The notes under the pieces were generated by a model, which made no database searches, had not been told where the DNA came from, and saw only the letters and a program-made list of their open reading frames with translations. A stretch of 29,700 bases of DNA from Priapulus caudatus (taxonomy: Eukaryota > Priapulida > Priapulimorpha > Priapulimorphida > Priapulidae), in contig NW_014578360.1 of NCBI RefSeq assembly GCF_000485595.1, positions 43,730 through 73,429 of the forward strand. Reading direction: 5' to 3'. The translations under genes and the position numbers were made by a program. This document shows positions 13,985 through 24,621 of this stretch, piece by piece (the stretch's first letter is position 1; each line of letters opens with the position of its first letter).

Positions 13985-14255
13985 CTCAAAACTCTGCGAT
14001 GAATATAACGTGTAGGAAAAAAAATTAGCTGCCCGCCCAACCCTTCTTTTTCTGTCGATTTTCAATATAGATTTTTTTATAATTATCTATTTACAAGATT
14101 ATGCGCAGATATCATTTCGTGTCGTACTTTAATTGAAATCCGAAGTCCTTTGTAATGGGATTTCATACCCGCGTTCGCCTACCGGTATTACATAATTCGC
14201 ACCCTCGAGATTTTTGTGTCGCTTATTTCGTACCTCCGTTTGATATTTATAGTCG

Positions 14256-14447
14256 GTGACAATAATTACTCTCAGACGCGTTCATATCTCGGATGATTGC
14301 GTTCGTCTTCGTGCATGGATACAACTTCCTGGCAGACGCAGCTACGCCTTGCACGGGGCGCGCGCTCGGTCACAAACCCAAGCAGCAGCCGACAACGACG
14401 CCATGGAAATGCCAACGCGATTTCGGCTCGGACTTTTAAAGGAACAG
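14256..14447 (+). CDS. Tentative 5' exon of an unidentified gene (Kozak ATG plus donor)
   Basis: I do not recognise a product. One frame is open from 14256 and includes ATG 14403 in a strong context (GACGCCATGG). From that ATG it reads 15 codons, MEMPTRFRLGLLKEQ, and reaches CAG|GTGAGA at 14447/14448, an excellent metazoan donor that would leave the exon in phase 0. The frame stays open only a little past the donor (to 14492). A CCAAT box lies upstream near 13970. No matching acceptor or downstream exon with a recognisable domain is visible, so this may well be chance. RNA evidence would settle it. Confidence 0.15.
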
Positions 14448-14492
14448 GTGAGACTTTTCAGCCGCAAAACCGAAATTCTCGCCGCTAGTTAA

Positions 14493-16179
14493 TATATTCG
14501 CGCATTATTCGGCAGTTTCGGCAACAATGCAGCTTTGTGCGAGATATTCTATGGCGCTACAAGCGCCGTGGGCAGTAAGGCAATTTCGGTGGCGATTCCG
14601 CGTTGAACTACCAACAAAGGCGCGCCCGACCCTTAGAACTGCGTGCGCTCAGGAAATGTCAACTAGGGCGATATTTTCCTAAACATGTGCTGATGACTTT
14701 CACGGCCGACCAATTCCTGGAGTGACAAATGGAACCCGTGAGGTGCGCGCCGACAGGAAACGACAAGAATGGGACCGCGCGCTAGGAACCGGCGCGATTT
14801 CTATGTAATTGGACGTATCAACAACATACGTGCAGCGCTAACCTTCCACGCATCTGTATGTGTGCGCGAATCTTCGTAAGGCGCTGTAAAAATAACGTGA
14901 CTCGTTCGCGCTCGAAATGCCCTAGAGAAATCTTTAGCCGAAATAATATTAGCAACGGCCGGCAACTGGCGTAAAAATGCGAAAAATTGCGGTTAACGCG
15001 TAATTCTGTAGTTTACAGCCCCGCGTTTACAGAGCTCTACGACACATGGTGACGACAGTATTTCCATACCGCAGGTGTCCCCACTTCACCAATCTTCTAT
15101 CAGGCTCCATTGAGCACGATCCATCACGCACATCCGAATGCTGGAGCTGGGAAACACAGTGCAATTAGTTGACAATAAAAAATTCGACCAGCAAACACGG
15201 CTACGGGATGATAGACACCACCAGGTGGATAATCACGGAAGTAGGAGCCACGCAGGCGAAGCTTGCCAATAACCACTGCCTTGATACGTTACCTGCAGTT
15301 AACGCTAGCTTGGAACACTATCGTGCAAACATATATGTGACAAATATATGTGACTATGTGACAATAGGTAACATGCCAGACGTGTTAAAAATAACGTCTC
15401 AAGATTTTTGCGTAAAAAATCAAGTGATAGCGACACGACATGCGTTGCCGAAACGAGGTCTCTCTCCTATGTTCTCTCGAAAATAGCGCCAAACGGTATA
15501 GAATGGTAGTGTAAAGATTGGAGCAATTTGAACACGGCAGAAGAACGTTATACAACAACGTTATCATCTTTATTCTATACACACAAGAAACATTTAAAAA
15601 AAATTCTAGTACGGATTAGGGTGACCTTTATATACAGTTGAAAAAAAATCGCATTTCTCACCGACGATAACATGACGGAGAGATCGCACGCTGCGGCAAC
15701 CGATGCAGTCGCACGAGTGAAAACATTCCGGCGCTCTCATTTTCGCCGTGGATTCCTCTTCGCGCGCGCCACGTTGCCAGGTGAGACGCAGTCAATTAGC
15801 GGCCGCCACCCGGGGCGATTTACCTTCTATCAAAACCGCCTCGCGACAAAGGTCCCACCGCTCGCAACTCGTTACCTGGCCGCGAGCCCACGTAGCGCGG
15901 CGTATAGCTTAGAGCGCGCGCTTATACGCAGAGAAACCCTTTTAGCCCGGCGCGCTCTTAAGCCAATTTAATGAACGGGTTACGATCGACTGGAATTAAA
16001 ACCACCAAGGACAGAAGAAACGGCTGACGCATGCGTGCTCGCAAGCCGGCTGTAGGCTCGCGCCCCGGACCACCGCCACACACGTAAGAAACGAATGCAG
16101 ATCTGCATTGCAAATCGCTCACGTATTTGCACACGGGGGACCCGTACACCCGTGGGACCGTCGCGTACACAGGCACTTG
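14493..16179. other. CpG-containing sequence with no supported gene
   Basis: Plus-strand frames at 15169-15486 (105 codons) and 15672-15971 (99 codons) are the longest here. Neither shows a domain, a repeated hydrophobic pattern or a residue signature that I recognise. The second sits in locally GC-rich DNA, where stops are rarer. CG dinucleotides are frequent around 14500-15050 and 15700-16100, which could mark a regulatory region, but no specific promoter can be defined. Confidence 0.45.
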
Positions 16180-16358
16180 GAGCGTTTCAATATAATATAA
16201 TGCTAAATAAATACGAAATCTATTTACTACCAAAGTCTTAATGTTTCTATACTTTCTTTCACCTATTATTGCCAACAATTTCCTGTAAATGCCGTCCAAA
16301 TGCTCATCTACAACAAACACTGGCTGCTGCCATTGCTGCCGCTGCACACTGACACATA
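16180..16358 (+). repeat. Left arm of an inverted repeat pair
   Basis: The reverse complement of this segment matches 17846-18040. A core of 63 bases is identical (16208-16270 versus 17951-18013), and the rest matches with indels. A minus-strand frame of 166 codons (15958-16458) runs through this arm. The partner arm breaks that frame straight after the identical core and is shifted elsewhere, so coding potential is not supported. The arms enclose about 1.5 kb that includes two transposon remnants. Confidence 0.88.
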
Positions 16359-16386
16359 AATAAACTAGAGCACTCGGAGAGCGCAG

Positions 16387-16711
16387 ACCTCCGCCAAGGC
16401 AGCTGAATTCTCTCACTGTGAAAATTTTATTAATTAATTGGATCCGGATCACCAGCAAAATGTAATCAATTCTAAGTTACCCTATTTGTGACCTATCCGG
16501 AAAATTTAATTAATTAATCAATTAATTGGATCCGGATCACCAGCAAAATGTAATCAATTCTAAGTTAGCCCATTTCTGACCTATCCTGAAAATTTCATGA
16601 CAATCCGTGGATAACTTTTAGAGAGTTAGGCTGTACACAAAGAACGGTGTTACAAACCAACAAACACACGCCGATGAAAACATAACCTCCTGCCAACCCC
16701 TTGGCGGAGGT
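16387..16711. mobile_element. 325-bp MITE with perfect 13-bp terminal inverted repeats
   Basis: Seen: ACCTCCGCCAAGG at 16387-16399 and its exact reverse complement at 16699-16711. A near-inverted subterminal copy (AACCTCCTGCCAACC at 16685-16699) makes the right end foldable. There is no ORF of transposase size. From memory, the CTCCGCCAAGG ends and the GGATCCGGATCACC interior belong to a widespread family of short DNA-transposon derivatives in marine invertebrates and fish; I cannot name the family with certainty. The interior carries a tandem duplication. I see no clear target-site duplication. Confidence 0.8.
16421..16596. repeat. 88-bp tandem duplication inside the MITE
   Basis: The segment containing GGATCCGGATCACCAGCAAA starts at 16440 and again at 16528, a period of 88 bases. 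The two units differ at a few positions (CCTATTTGTG versus CCATTTCTGA) and in the length of the TTAATTAATTAA run between them. Confidence 0.9.
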
Positions 16712-16727
16712 AATTATATATTGTTTA

Positions 16728-17672
16728 CTAGCTGCGGGTACCTGCTGCGCTGGGTAAAATCGTGCTACTAATTCATACTACTAATAATGGGACACAATAG
16801 GAACATTGGGTAAAAATCGACAATAACATTGCACACAATATCAATATTTAGAAATCAGTCTAATAAGATAATAAGCATGGGAAAAAAACTGTTACGTATG
16901 ACATTTATATGACAGCACAACCCAACTTAGAACCCCTGGGACATAATAGTAATATGGTGTAAATGACAAAAAGTTATTATTATATAACAGCATGTACGAA
17001 TGGGTTGGACTTTTCATTTCAAAGCCTCTTGATAAACAATGTTTTTCGTGTTATTCTCTGGTGGAAATATGTAGAGATTCCTGGCGTATCCAACTGTTGA
17101 GCTCCCCACGTACAGCTATCCATTGTGAGATCGTACCACGAATAAAAGAAATTCCATATATAGTATAGATAGAGACAGGCCAGCGAGTGGGGTCTGTGTC
17201 CACTGGATATTGTCTAGTGAATGCTTGGCGCACAACCATGCACATTGAAATTAAGAAATTTTTCTATTGAATCAGAAAATGCATAGCTTTAGAATGGTAC
17301 GTAACAATGGATTCTGAGATCGTAGCATCTGAAACGAAACTCTCAACTCAGAGTGAGTAGTACCTCTGAACTGGTCCTGGTTATGCTCTGTTTTAGTATT
17401 GGTTTCGGTTTCGGTTTCACAATACCAGCAGCTGATGAGATCATGAGGTGAAGGCAAGAAATAGTCATAGGGTTTTCTGTGTGTGGCAGCACTGTACAGT
17501 GAGTGCTGACATTGTCTGAAGTTTCACGAATTGAGGGATTTTTCACGGATTTTTCGGCGAGTTTGACGGTTTGACAGATTTTTTTCGTCTAGGAACACTC
17601 CCCGGGTATAACAGATGGCCGTGTGAAAATTGCATCCAAATCGCTTGGGCGGTTTGGCCGCCTATAGGGAAG
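16728..17672. mobile_element. Probable old transposon remnant ending at an (ATAC)n tract
   Basis: The left border is CTAGCTGCGGGTACCTGC (16728). The right portion reads ACTCCCCGGGTATAACAGATGG, then GGTTTGGCCGCC, directly followed by (ATAC)n. From memory this border combination is typical of a dispersed element family in invertebrate genomes whose 3' end runs into an ACAT/ATAC microsatellite. No intact transposase or reverse transcriptase ORF is visible; the longest frames are about 65 codons. The family is unassigned and the boundaries approximate. Confidence 0.4.
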
Positions 17673-17830
17673 ATACATACATACATACATGCATGCATGC
17701 ATGACCTAGCATACATACATACTATACACTAGCATACCTACATACATGCATACATACACTACATACATACATCGCATCCATAACATAGCACTACATAGGC
17801 AGGTTACAGTACATACACAGCATCAGACTC
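17673..17830. repeat. (ATAC)n / (ATGC)n microsatellite, degenerate to the right
   Basis: Regular ATACATAC and GCATGCATGC units occupy 17673-17703. To the right come irregular blocks such as CTAGCATACATACATAC. The irregularity extends into 17846-17950, suggesting a low-quality stretch. Confidence 0.85.
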
Positions 17831-17845
17831 AAATATATATTAGAA

Positions 17846-18040
17846 GATGTGTCGTGTGCAGGCGGCAGCAATGGGCGGCAGGCCAGTGTTTTGTTGTGAG
17901 ATGAGCAATGTTCGGACGGCATTTACAGGAATTGTCGCCGCACATAACGCAATAATAGGTGAAAGAAAGTATAGAAACATTAAGACTTTGGTAGTAAATA
18001 GATTTCGTATTTATTAAGCTATATATTTTATAGTAACGCT
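17846..18040 (-). repeat. Right arm of the inverted repeat pair
   Basis: In opposite orientation this matches 16180-16358. The first half (17857-17950) differs by many one- to few-base insertions, then 63 bases are identical (17951-18013). The abrupt change from indel-rich to perfect identity suggests a sequence-quality boundary near 17950. Confidence 0.85.
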
Positions 18041-19608
18041 CTACGCGTACTGCCCAACACGGAGAGAACGAGACCATGGTTCACACCGGCAGTCTACAGC
18101 GGAAAGTCTCACGCGCGCGCGGGGGAAATAATACTATATCCTGACCCACCTATACAACACAATCAAGCACTAGAGAGCTCACAGCGACCGAAGCCTATAT
18201 AGCGGATAACAAGATTTTTTTTCAGCGCCGCCGGTAGGTAGCTAACAAGGTTCACAAACCGATGCAGACACACGGATAATCGACTCGAGGCGAAATAGGT
18301 GCCAGTCCGGAAACTGAGTCAGCCCTTGAGAAACGCGAGCGGCGTTAAGAAAGTGGCGTGGACTGATCGAGAGCGATAACAACGAGCTTATATACGTAAC
18401 GCCGCAACGAACGAGCACCCCCCCCCTCCTCCGCCATCCCCCTCCCCTGCCTAGGAACCACACGAACAATATACAAACAGCGATATATGCTCTCACTGGA
18501 CAAAGCTGGCCCCGTTAATGATCGTCTTTCGCGAGATAGGATCGCGCGCTTCCATTAGGCGCAATGCGGCGGCCGGGACGCCGTAGGACTGACGTTATCA
18601 AACTTTTACGTGACACACGCTCACATCGTCATGTCGGCGTGCTATATACGAGGCGTCAATGCTCACACGGCCACGCACAACCGTGTGCTTTTATCGGCGT
18701 CCAAATCTTATATACGAAAGATATGAAAGCACAAAATCCCGACGCTTGCGTCTCTTTACAACAGAAGCAGCAGGCATTAAACTAACAACAGTTCGTATAT
18801 AGAACAACAATTTTTATTATAAGAGTTAAATCCAACACGCGCGTCTCACACTGTGCCGCGTCGGACAAAAATGCTCAAATACCACTTTTCACAACCGGTT
18901 ATTCGAGTAGGGAATTTTTTTTCGCCGATCACAAAGATTAGGTTCTGCGGAAATTTCACGTCCTGCGCCTACAGTGCACTCGTTTGTGCACGAAGTGTAT
19001 AGTCACGGCAGGTCAAAAGACACACCGGCAGAATGCTGCCGATTGCATTTGATTGAATTGGAAAACTATCTATTAAATGAAAGGCGAATTAAGTTTCCAT
19101 TACTGACGTCACTTCCACATATAGCCTGTTTGTCTCGAAACAAGCTAAAAAATCAGAAGTACATATAAGTAGGTTATAAAATGTTCCTTTATGCGTGGAT
19201 TATCAGCTTTAATTACAAACGGGCAATATCGATGACACTATATGACAACTTACTGGTTACGCTAACTGATTTTCCGAACCAATAATCAAACGAAGTGAAA
19301 TATGAATAAAATCGCATCGTGAACGGAAGCTACATTAATACGTTAAGTGACAATAAGCATTGATTGAACAATTAATTAGAAACCACCTCCAACTTTCAGG
19401 CATAACGAAAATCACCTACCGCTATTGCACAAAGCAAAGGGGTCTGTAAGACCCTGTGATGTTAAATTTAAGTCACGAAATTGTGGGCTGGGTACTGATA
19501 ACCCGTTTGCTTAACGTGATCATGCCAGCAGACCCGGCGTAGTAATATGAAATAGAGACAAAATTCACATAATTATGTGGTTATGAGCACACTTCGCACA
19601 CACCCGAA

Positions 19609-19611
<3 letters not shown>
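18041..19611. other. Sequence with no supported gene
   Basis: The frames here (84 codons on the minus strand at 18242-18496, 73 on the plus at 18564-18785, and shorter ones) have no recognisable motif. The 84-codon frame starts with a hydrophobic stretch that could mimic a signal peptide, but it crosses a C-tract (18417-18427) and has no support. No RNA gene is seen. Confidence 0.5.
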
Positions 19612-19679
<68 letters not shown>

Positions 19680-19721
19680 CAGAGAGAGAGAGAAAGAGAG
19701 AAGAGAGAGAGGTGAGGTGAG
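19612..19721. repeat. (GA)n purine tract
   Basis: A nearly pure GA repeat of about 60 bp (19612-19672) continues with a few interruptions to 19721. The long homopurine strand can form triplex (H-DNA). The Ser/Leu-rich minus-strand frames are repeat translations. Confidence 0.95.
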
Positions 19722-19846
19722 CGGGAGAACAACAAAGAGACAGACAAGAGCACGCGTGATAGAATAAACTACGTAGTATGCAAAATACACACGCGCTGGC
19801 CATATAATAATAATAAACATACTTAGAGGACTAGTATATAGTAATC

Positions 19847-19900
19847 AGTACTTTCAAGAGTCCATAATAGAGATAGTCTCTATTATGGACTCTTGGTACT
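19847..19900. mobile_element. Foldback palindrome A
   Basis: Perfect 19-bp arms (CAAGAGTCCATAATAGAGA, 19855-19873, and its complement 19877-19895) surround a 3-base loop. AGTAC at 19847-19851 and GTACT at 19896-19900 extend the pairing across a small bulge. The stem is too short for a microRNA precursor. It shares sequence with the palindrome at 28458-28509. Confidence 0.8.
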
Positions 19901-21179
19901 ATGTGTCTGAACAAAAACTGTATGCTGTTTGCCATATATTCTCTGAAACAGGTTTTAGAAGGATTAATAACATCCTCCACGAATTTCTATACACCTGAAC
20001 CAGCAGTTTTATAAATGACGCTTCAACCTAGCAATTCTTATTGACATAGAACAGCAATAAATTTGTCAGTGACTTTATTGAGGCCAAATGTATATGAAGA
20101 TGGTATTAAGAAATAGTGCACTCGTAACTGGTGGGCTGCTTTTTCACTTTGGATTTCGACAGGTACATTGTTGTGCCCGGTTGAGGGTTCATGAAGTCAA
20201 AACAAGTACTGAGAACTGCCAGTCACCTTTATTCCAACTAACCAACGTTGCCCGGTCAGATATGATAGTAAAAGACTGCAACACAAAATGAGAAACACTG
20301 CCTGAGCTTACAAACACAGTGTTGCAAAAGCATACAACAAAATTGTTATATATGTACGTTTACCTTACGTTTGGCACTGATATCACTGAGACGCTTGACC
20401 CCACAATGACTATTAAGGTAACTAATAGCTTGACTAAAAAGCTTATCAGTGAGACGCTTTACTCGTTTACTAGCTGAAATTACTTATACAGAGAAGAATT
20501 ATAATGCTGAACAATTAAAACATATACATGTTTCCAACACTGACATTCAGTACTATAAACTGACGATGACAAATATGACTGACAACCAGTTTACATACAG
20601 TATTACACATGTTGAGTGGTACCAGTATGAAACCACGCGCTCGGCGAGCAATAATTTCCCTGCCGATAAATGCCCTTATCAAAATAAATAATCAAAGGCT
20701 TGAAATATGTGAACAAAAATGCGATATCAGAAATCCACGATGTTTAAAACACCCTACTTACTCCGATGGAGACCGTGTCATGCCCACGAACTGCACCAAA
20801 AGCCACAATTGCCTGGCAATTGTGAGATGTGAAGATTCGACAAGGCGTTTGCAGCACCACGTCCTATTATTATCATTATGCTAGGACAAAATAGGACCAC
20901 AGGCAAATGACAACGAACTTGATGCTAACCATGATTCCAATTAATTTTTTTGTTATAGTAGTATTGAAAAAAAAGAACAATAATTAAATTCTTTCCCCGG
21001 GATTTACGTGATAATAATACCACCTTATGTAAACTAGATAAGAGCTATCACTGATAGTGATTAATACCACAGCAATACCGCTTTGTCGGGGGGGGGGGAA
21101 TGGAAGGTCATGGTGTGGCATATATTATGAGTAAAGAATACACGGAACACAAAAATATGGAATAAAAAAATAAGATGAG
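19901..21179. other. AT-rich sequence with no supported gene
   Basis: The longest frames are 80-91 codons (20449-20691 and 20609-20884), overlapping each other and without recognisable motifs. A short palindrome, ATCACTGATAGTGAT, lies near 21045. A G10 run precedes 21100. Confidence 0.5.
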
Positions 21180-21510
21180 ATACGGTTTCTATGGCTATGC
21201 CTTGACACAATGTACACGATGTACACACAACAATTTCAAACACATCTACACTTCATGGTAAACAAGTTTATGAAGTTTGATTGGAATCCCTTGAAAACTG
21301 TGGAAGTAGTTCATGCCACAAACTTTTTGCAATGGCGGGGGTTAATCAAAGATACGATACTGTTTCCATGGCAACGCCTTAACCGACGCAATGTCACACA
21401 CATCTACGCAGTCACTTCATGGTGATCAAGTGTATGAAGTTTGATTGGAATCCCTTGAAAACCGTGGAAGTAGTTCACGCCACACTTTTTGCAACAAACC
21501 GACCATCCGC
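21180..21510. repeat. Diverged two-unit tandem repeat, about 164-bp period
   Basis: TATGAAGTTTGATTGGAATC begins at 21269 and again at 21433. Each is preceded by a TTTC(T/C)ATGGC motif and CTTCATGGT, and followed by GTGGAAGTAGTTCA(T/C)GCCAC. This is either a tandem duplication within a transposon-like element or two elements inserted side by side. The 91-codon minus-strand frame over it has no known homologue that I recognise. Confidence 0.85.
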
Positions 21511-22812
21511 TCGACCGTAAGATGACTCTTATATACCCCCTTAAAACTTTGTTTGCAGGAGTATAAAGAGATATAAATGAAGTAGTGAAAACGGACGGGT
21601 ACCTGCAAACTAAAGTAACCGCACATAAGTTCAGAGCACTCTTTTTTGTATTTAAAGAATCAATGATGCTTGTGTGCACTTCTGCTTGTGATTAAACCAC
21701 CAAACCATCCAAAATCCACGAACAATATCCCGACAAACGATTTTTCACGATGCTGTCGGTAGCCTTTGGATGTAGAGAAACTACAATACAACTCACGAGT
21801 ACGTTACTGCTGCTGGTTTTTTTTATTTACTTTAGTATGATTACTTTTCAACAATGTAATAGGTTTTAGTTTTAACACATAAATTGGGAGCAATTATAAT
21901 AGTAAGAAAAATGTTTGTAGAGCAAATCCCTTTTTTCTTCCCTTGCATCCAAAGGTCATTGAGCTCATGGAGCGAGCTACAAGTGATCAGCAATTAAAAC
22001 ACTGACCAGGTGCTAAACATGGAACTTACCAGGTGTGCATTACCATAGAACAGGTATTTAGCCACATTAATACACATGAAGTAAATCACTGTCATTATTC
22101 CAGCATGCTAAAAAATTATCCTAAATTGAACGATTACTGATTGTTAGAGAACTACATGAATGCCACAATCTGAGGTCACTCTATGTAACCACCCTGAACA
22201 CAGAAGTCTTATGATAGGAAACTACAGGTTAACATAATATGATCCTCAACCAACATTGTTATACGACTTTTCGATCTCAAGTTCACCAAAATGGTGTCAC
22301 GTACCACTACTTGTTTAATGCATTGTACACGTGACTGTCTTACTCTTAGGCCAAACTCTGCAGCCCCATGTTTTCTGCAATGTGAACTTTCCACGTGTAG
22401 TATAACAGGCTGTAATTTTTGCATTCCATACTGATAGAGAAAGGCAGCCTACAGAGCAGAAACCGCATCATCAATAAATTCCACCTGTTGCTGGTTAAGC
22501 AGTGCTGCCACCTGTGGGAGGAAAGGACGTGCATTCCACAGACCACGATGTTCAGTCGTTACAGCTTCGACATTATATTAGCAGGAGGGTATTAACATAA
22601 TCAAACTAACTCATGCAAAAGCATTTTGTACAAATACTTTGTTCAATCATTGACCTATAATGCTCCCTTACATTATTTTCTTCGATTCAGTGTCAATCAC
22701 AACATTGCTCCCATGTACACTGGCAAAATGTAAATACCATAAAATTTTGACTATCACATCAATGAGTGCCTCTTTCAGGTGCATTATGTCAGTGACCCAA
22801 GGGTGAATTGGA

Positions 22813-22848
22813 CTCTAGTCATAGTTCCATTGCTAATATGGACCAGAG
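22813..22848. repeat. Small hairpin repeat, copy 1
   Basis: CTCTAGTCAT pairs with ATGGACCAGAG after a spacer of about 15 bases. It belongs with the copies at 24009-24044 and 24193-24226. Confidence 0.5.
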
Positions 22849-24008
22849 CAAAACTCACAAATGGGAACCAAGCGTTTATGCAGAGGAGGGTGACCAGGCC
22901 AGTTAACTTGAGATAGCAAAATTGTGATGTAGTCTTGTGATGCAGAAACTTACAGCAGAGTCAAGAGGCTAAATTTGTAGAATCACAAAAGACAAACGTT
23001 TAACATAAATTAAAAACTACATTCTACATGGAAAAGTGAAATACCTTAAACCAGTCCTCTCAAAACATACCTAAACTGGTAACATTCTACCAAGATTATT
23101 CCAATTTGCCAAGTTAGTGTGCATAATAAAGGTACTAGCCTAATCTAAGCAATGCATGCCATTAGGAAACAATATTTAACAATGCCGGTCTGCATATGTG
23201 GAGAATATACGAACTTCAGCAGGTTGCTTTTGGTCACATCGATTGCTGGCATACGACGGAGGAACCTCGGATGAGTGATCAATCTAGTCATGGCTGACAT
23301 TATGCATGTACAAGAATGACACTCAGCCTAGTTTCTCCCGCACTCATCGGCAATCCACATGAAGGGGCCTCTGCTCAGTTACATCCTAATTTTTCATCAG
23401 ACTGTGTCAGAAAACCTTTTACACAGAACTTACACAGAAACTGCTGTTTTTGTATATATTATATGTGGACAACACCACCCTGAAGACTGCGAGCACATTT
23501 ATACAAGGATTGTCAGCTTGGCTAACAAAATGGCAGTGAAACAAAATCCACAATGACAATTTTGCTGTGACTGGAACTTTTTTGTGTGGAAAGTGGAAAC
23601 TAGAGTATACAAAATGTGAACGCCCGTTGGTCAGTCGCTTGTAGTCTAAATATAAACATCAGATATTCATGACTGACCAGTAAATAACAACCAATTCCTT
23701 TACACCTTGTAAGTGCACAAGACATCGAGTAAATTCCTCATATTCTAACCGATGCACAACATATGATGATTAAAAATATGCATTTTAAAACTGGCACAAT
23801 AGCCATACAGTTGGTGCAAACATGGAACCGTAGCTCAGTGCACATTCAGGCTGTATCATTGCTGCTTCTGCACAATGTGAGGACAAATGCAAATGAATAT
23901 AACACCAATTGTATGTTTTACATCCAAAAACTAACTTTTACTTCTCGCAACATGGGCAGAGAGGTGCAGTTAGGATGTGGTTGGTGTAATCAGTACTGAT
24001 GAGCAAAG

Positions 24009-24044
24009 CTCTAGTCATGAGAACATTACTAACATGAACTACAG
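24009..24044. repeat. Small hairpin repeat, copy 2
   Basis: CTCTAGTCATG pairs imperfectly with CATGAACTACAG after a 13-base spacer. The left arm is identical to that of the copy at 24193. Confidence 0.5.
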
Positions 24045-24192
24045 CTTGCCCACCAGTAGGAATACACACGTATGGCTCTTGCAGCACAAACAAACACTTC
24101 TACACATGTAGAATTATTGTGGATACATCGAAAACTATACAAGCATAAACACAGCTCAACTGCCACATCAGAGTGTCTAATGGTGAGTAGGG

Positions 24193-24226
24193 CTCTAGTC
24201 ATGATTATATACTACATGGACTAGAG
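24193..24226. repeat. Small hairpin repeat, copy 3
   Basis: CTCTAGTCATG and CATGGACTAGAG pair along their whole length except for one bulged base. This is the best preserved of the three copies. Confidence 0.6.
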
Positions 24227-24480
24227 TTCTACAAACCAATAGCAACTCATACTCAATGCATATCTTGTAGTTCTCATTCGCAAACTCCACAAAACGAATG
24301 CCGGAGAGCGACAGCGCTCAACTGACATGTACTGTAGCCGGGTATCAGACACTTACTCTTCGCACGTCAGCGGAAAGTAGATTTCACGGTCCTTTCAATA
24401 AAGTGATAAAAATGGTAGGCAAGCGCTGAAACAAAAAAGTTTTCCACTCGGTCCGTTAGACCATATCCTCAGAAAATGTC

Positions 24481-24621
24481 TGATATCTGACCTTTCCCCC
24501 ACTGCCCTTTGACCTCCAACTTCGTGCTGGTGATGGGTTTCCTCCCCATCACACTATACATCAAATATTAAGAGCGTAGGTCGAGCCGTTGAGATTTGTG
24601 CAGCAATTCCGTATTTCCTCC
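24481..24621. mobile_element. Repeat-family fragment with CTTTGACCTCC motif
   Basis: This segment resembles 25540-25680: both have CTTTGAC(C/T)(T/C)CCAA(C/A)TTCG, then a C-rich stretch, ACATC..AAATAT(T/C)AAGA, and a GTT-AGA--TGTGC word. I recall such CTTTGACCTTTGACC-type ends from dispersed invertebrate repeats but cannot name the family. It contains a DR1-like motif (24503-24515). Confidence 0.45.

Larger units (their letters stand above)
21511..24480. other. AT-rich sequence with scattered hairpins and no supported gene
   Basis: About 3 kb with frames no longer than about 80 codons, none with a recognisable signature. Three related small hairpins (22813, 24009 and 24193) are listed separately. 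The even AT-rich composition and lack of simple repeats would suit an intron or intergenic spacer. Confidence 0.5.

Noticed and set aside
15169-15486. 105-codon plus-strand ORF as a gene
   Set aside because: No recognisable domain, no strong start context, no splice signals tying it to other exons. Length is within chance for the region.
15672-15971. 99-codon Arg-rich plus-strand ORF as a gene
   Set aside because: The GC-rich stretch lowers stop frequency. Composition is arginine/alanine-biased without motifs; no homologue recognised.
15958-16458. 166-codon minus-strand ORF as a gene
   Set aside because: It crosses an inverted-repeat arm and the end of a MITE. The second arm breaks the frame straight after the identical core, so there is no sign of protein-level conservation.
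18242-18496. 84-codon minus-strand ORF with hydrophobic N terminus as a secreted peptide
   Set aside because: It contains a C-tract-derived Gly/Arg run and ends without a recognisable mature peptide or cleavage pattern.
19855-19895. Palindrome A as a microRNA precursor
   Set aside because: A 19-bp perfect stem with a 3-base loop is too short for standard Drosha/Dicer processing.
21045-21060. ATCACTGATAGTGAT palindrome resembling a bacterial tet operator
   Set aside because: The likeness is limited to a short core. The context is animal nuclear DNA with no vector or bacterial sequence nearby.
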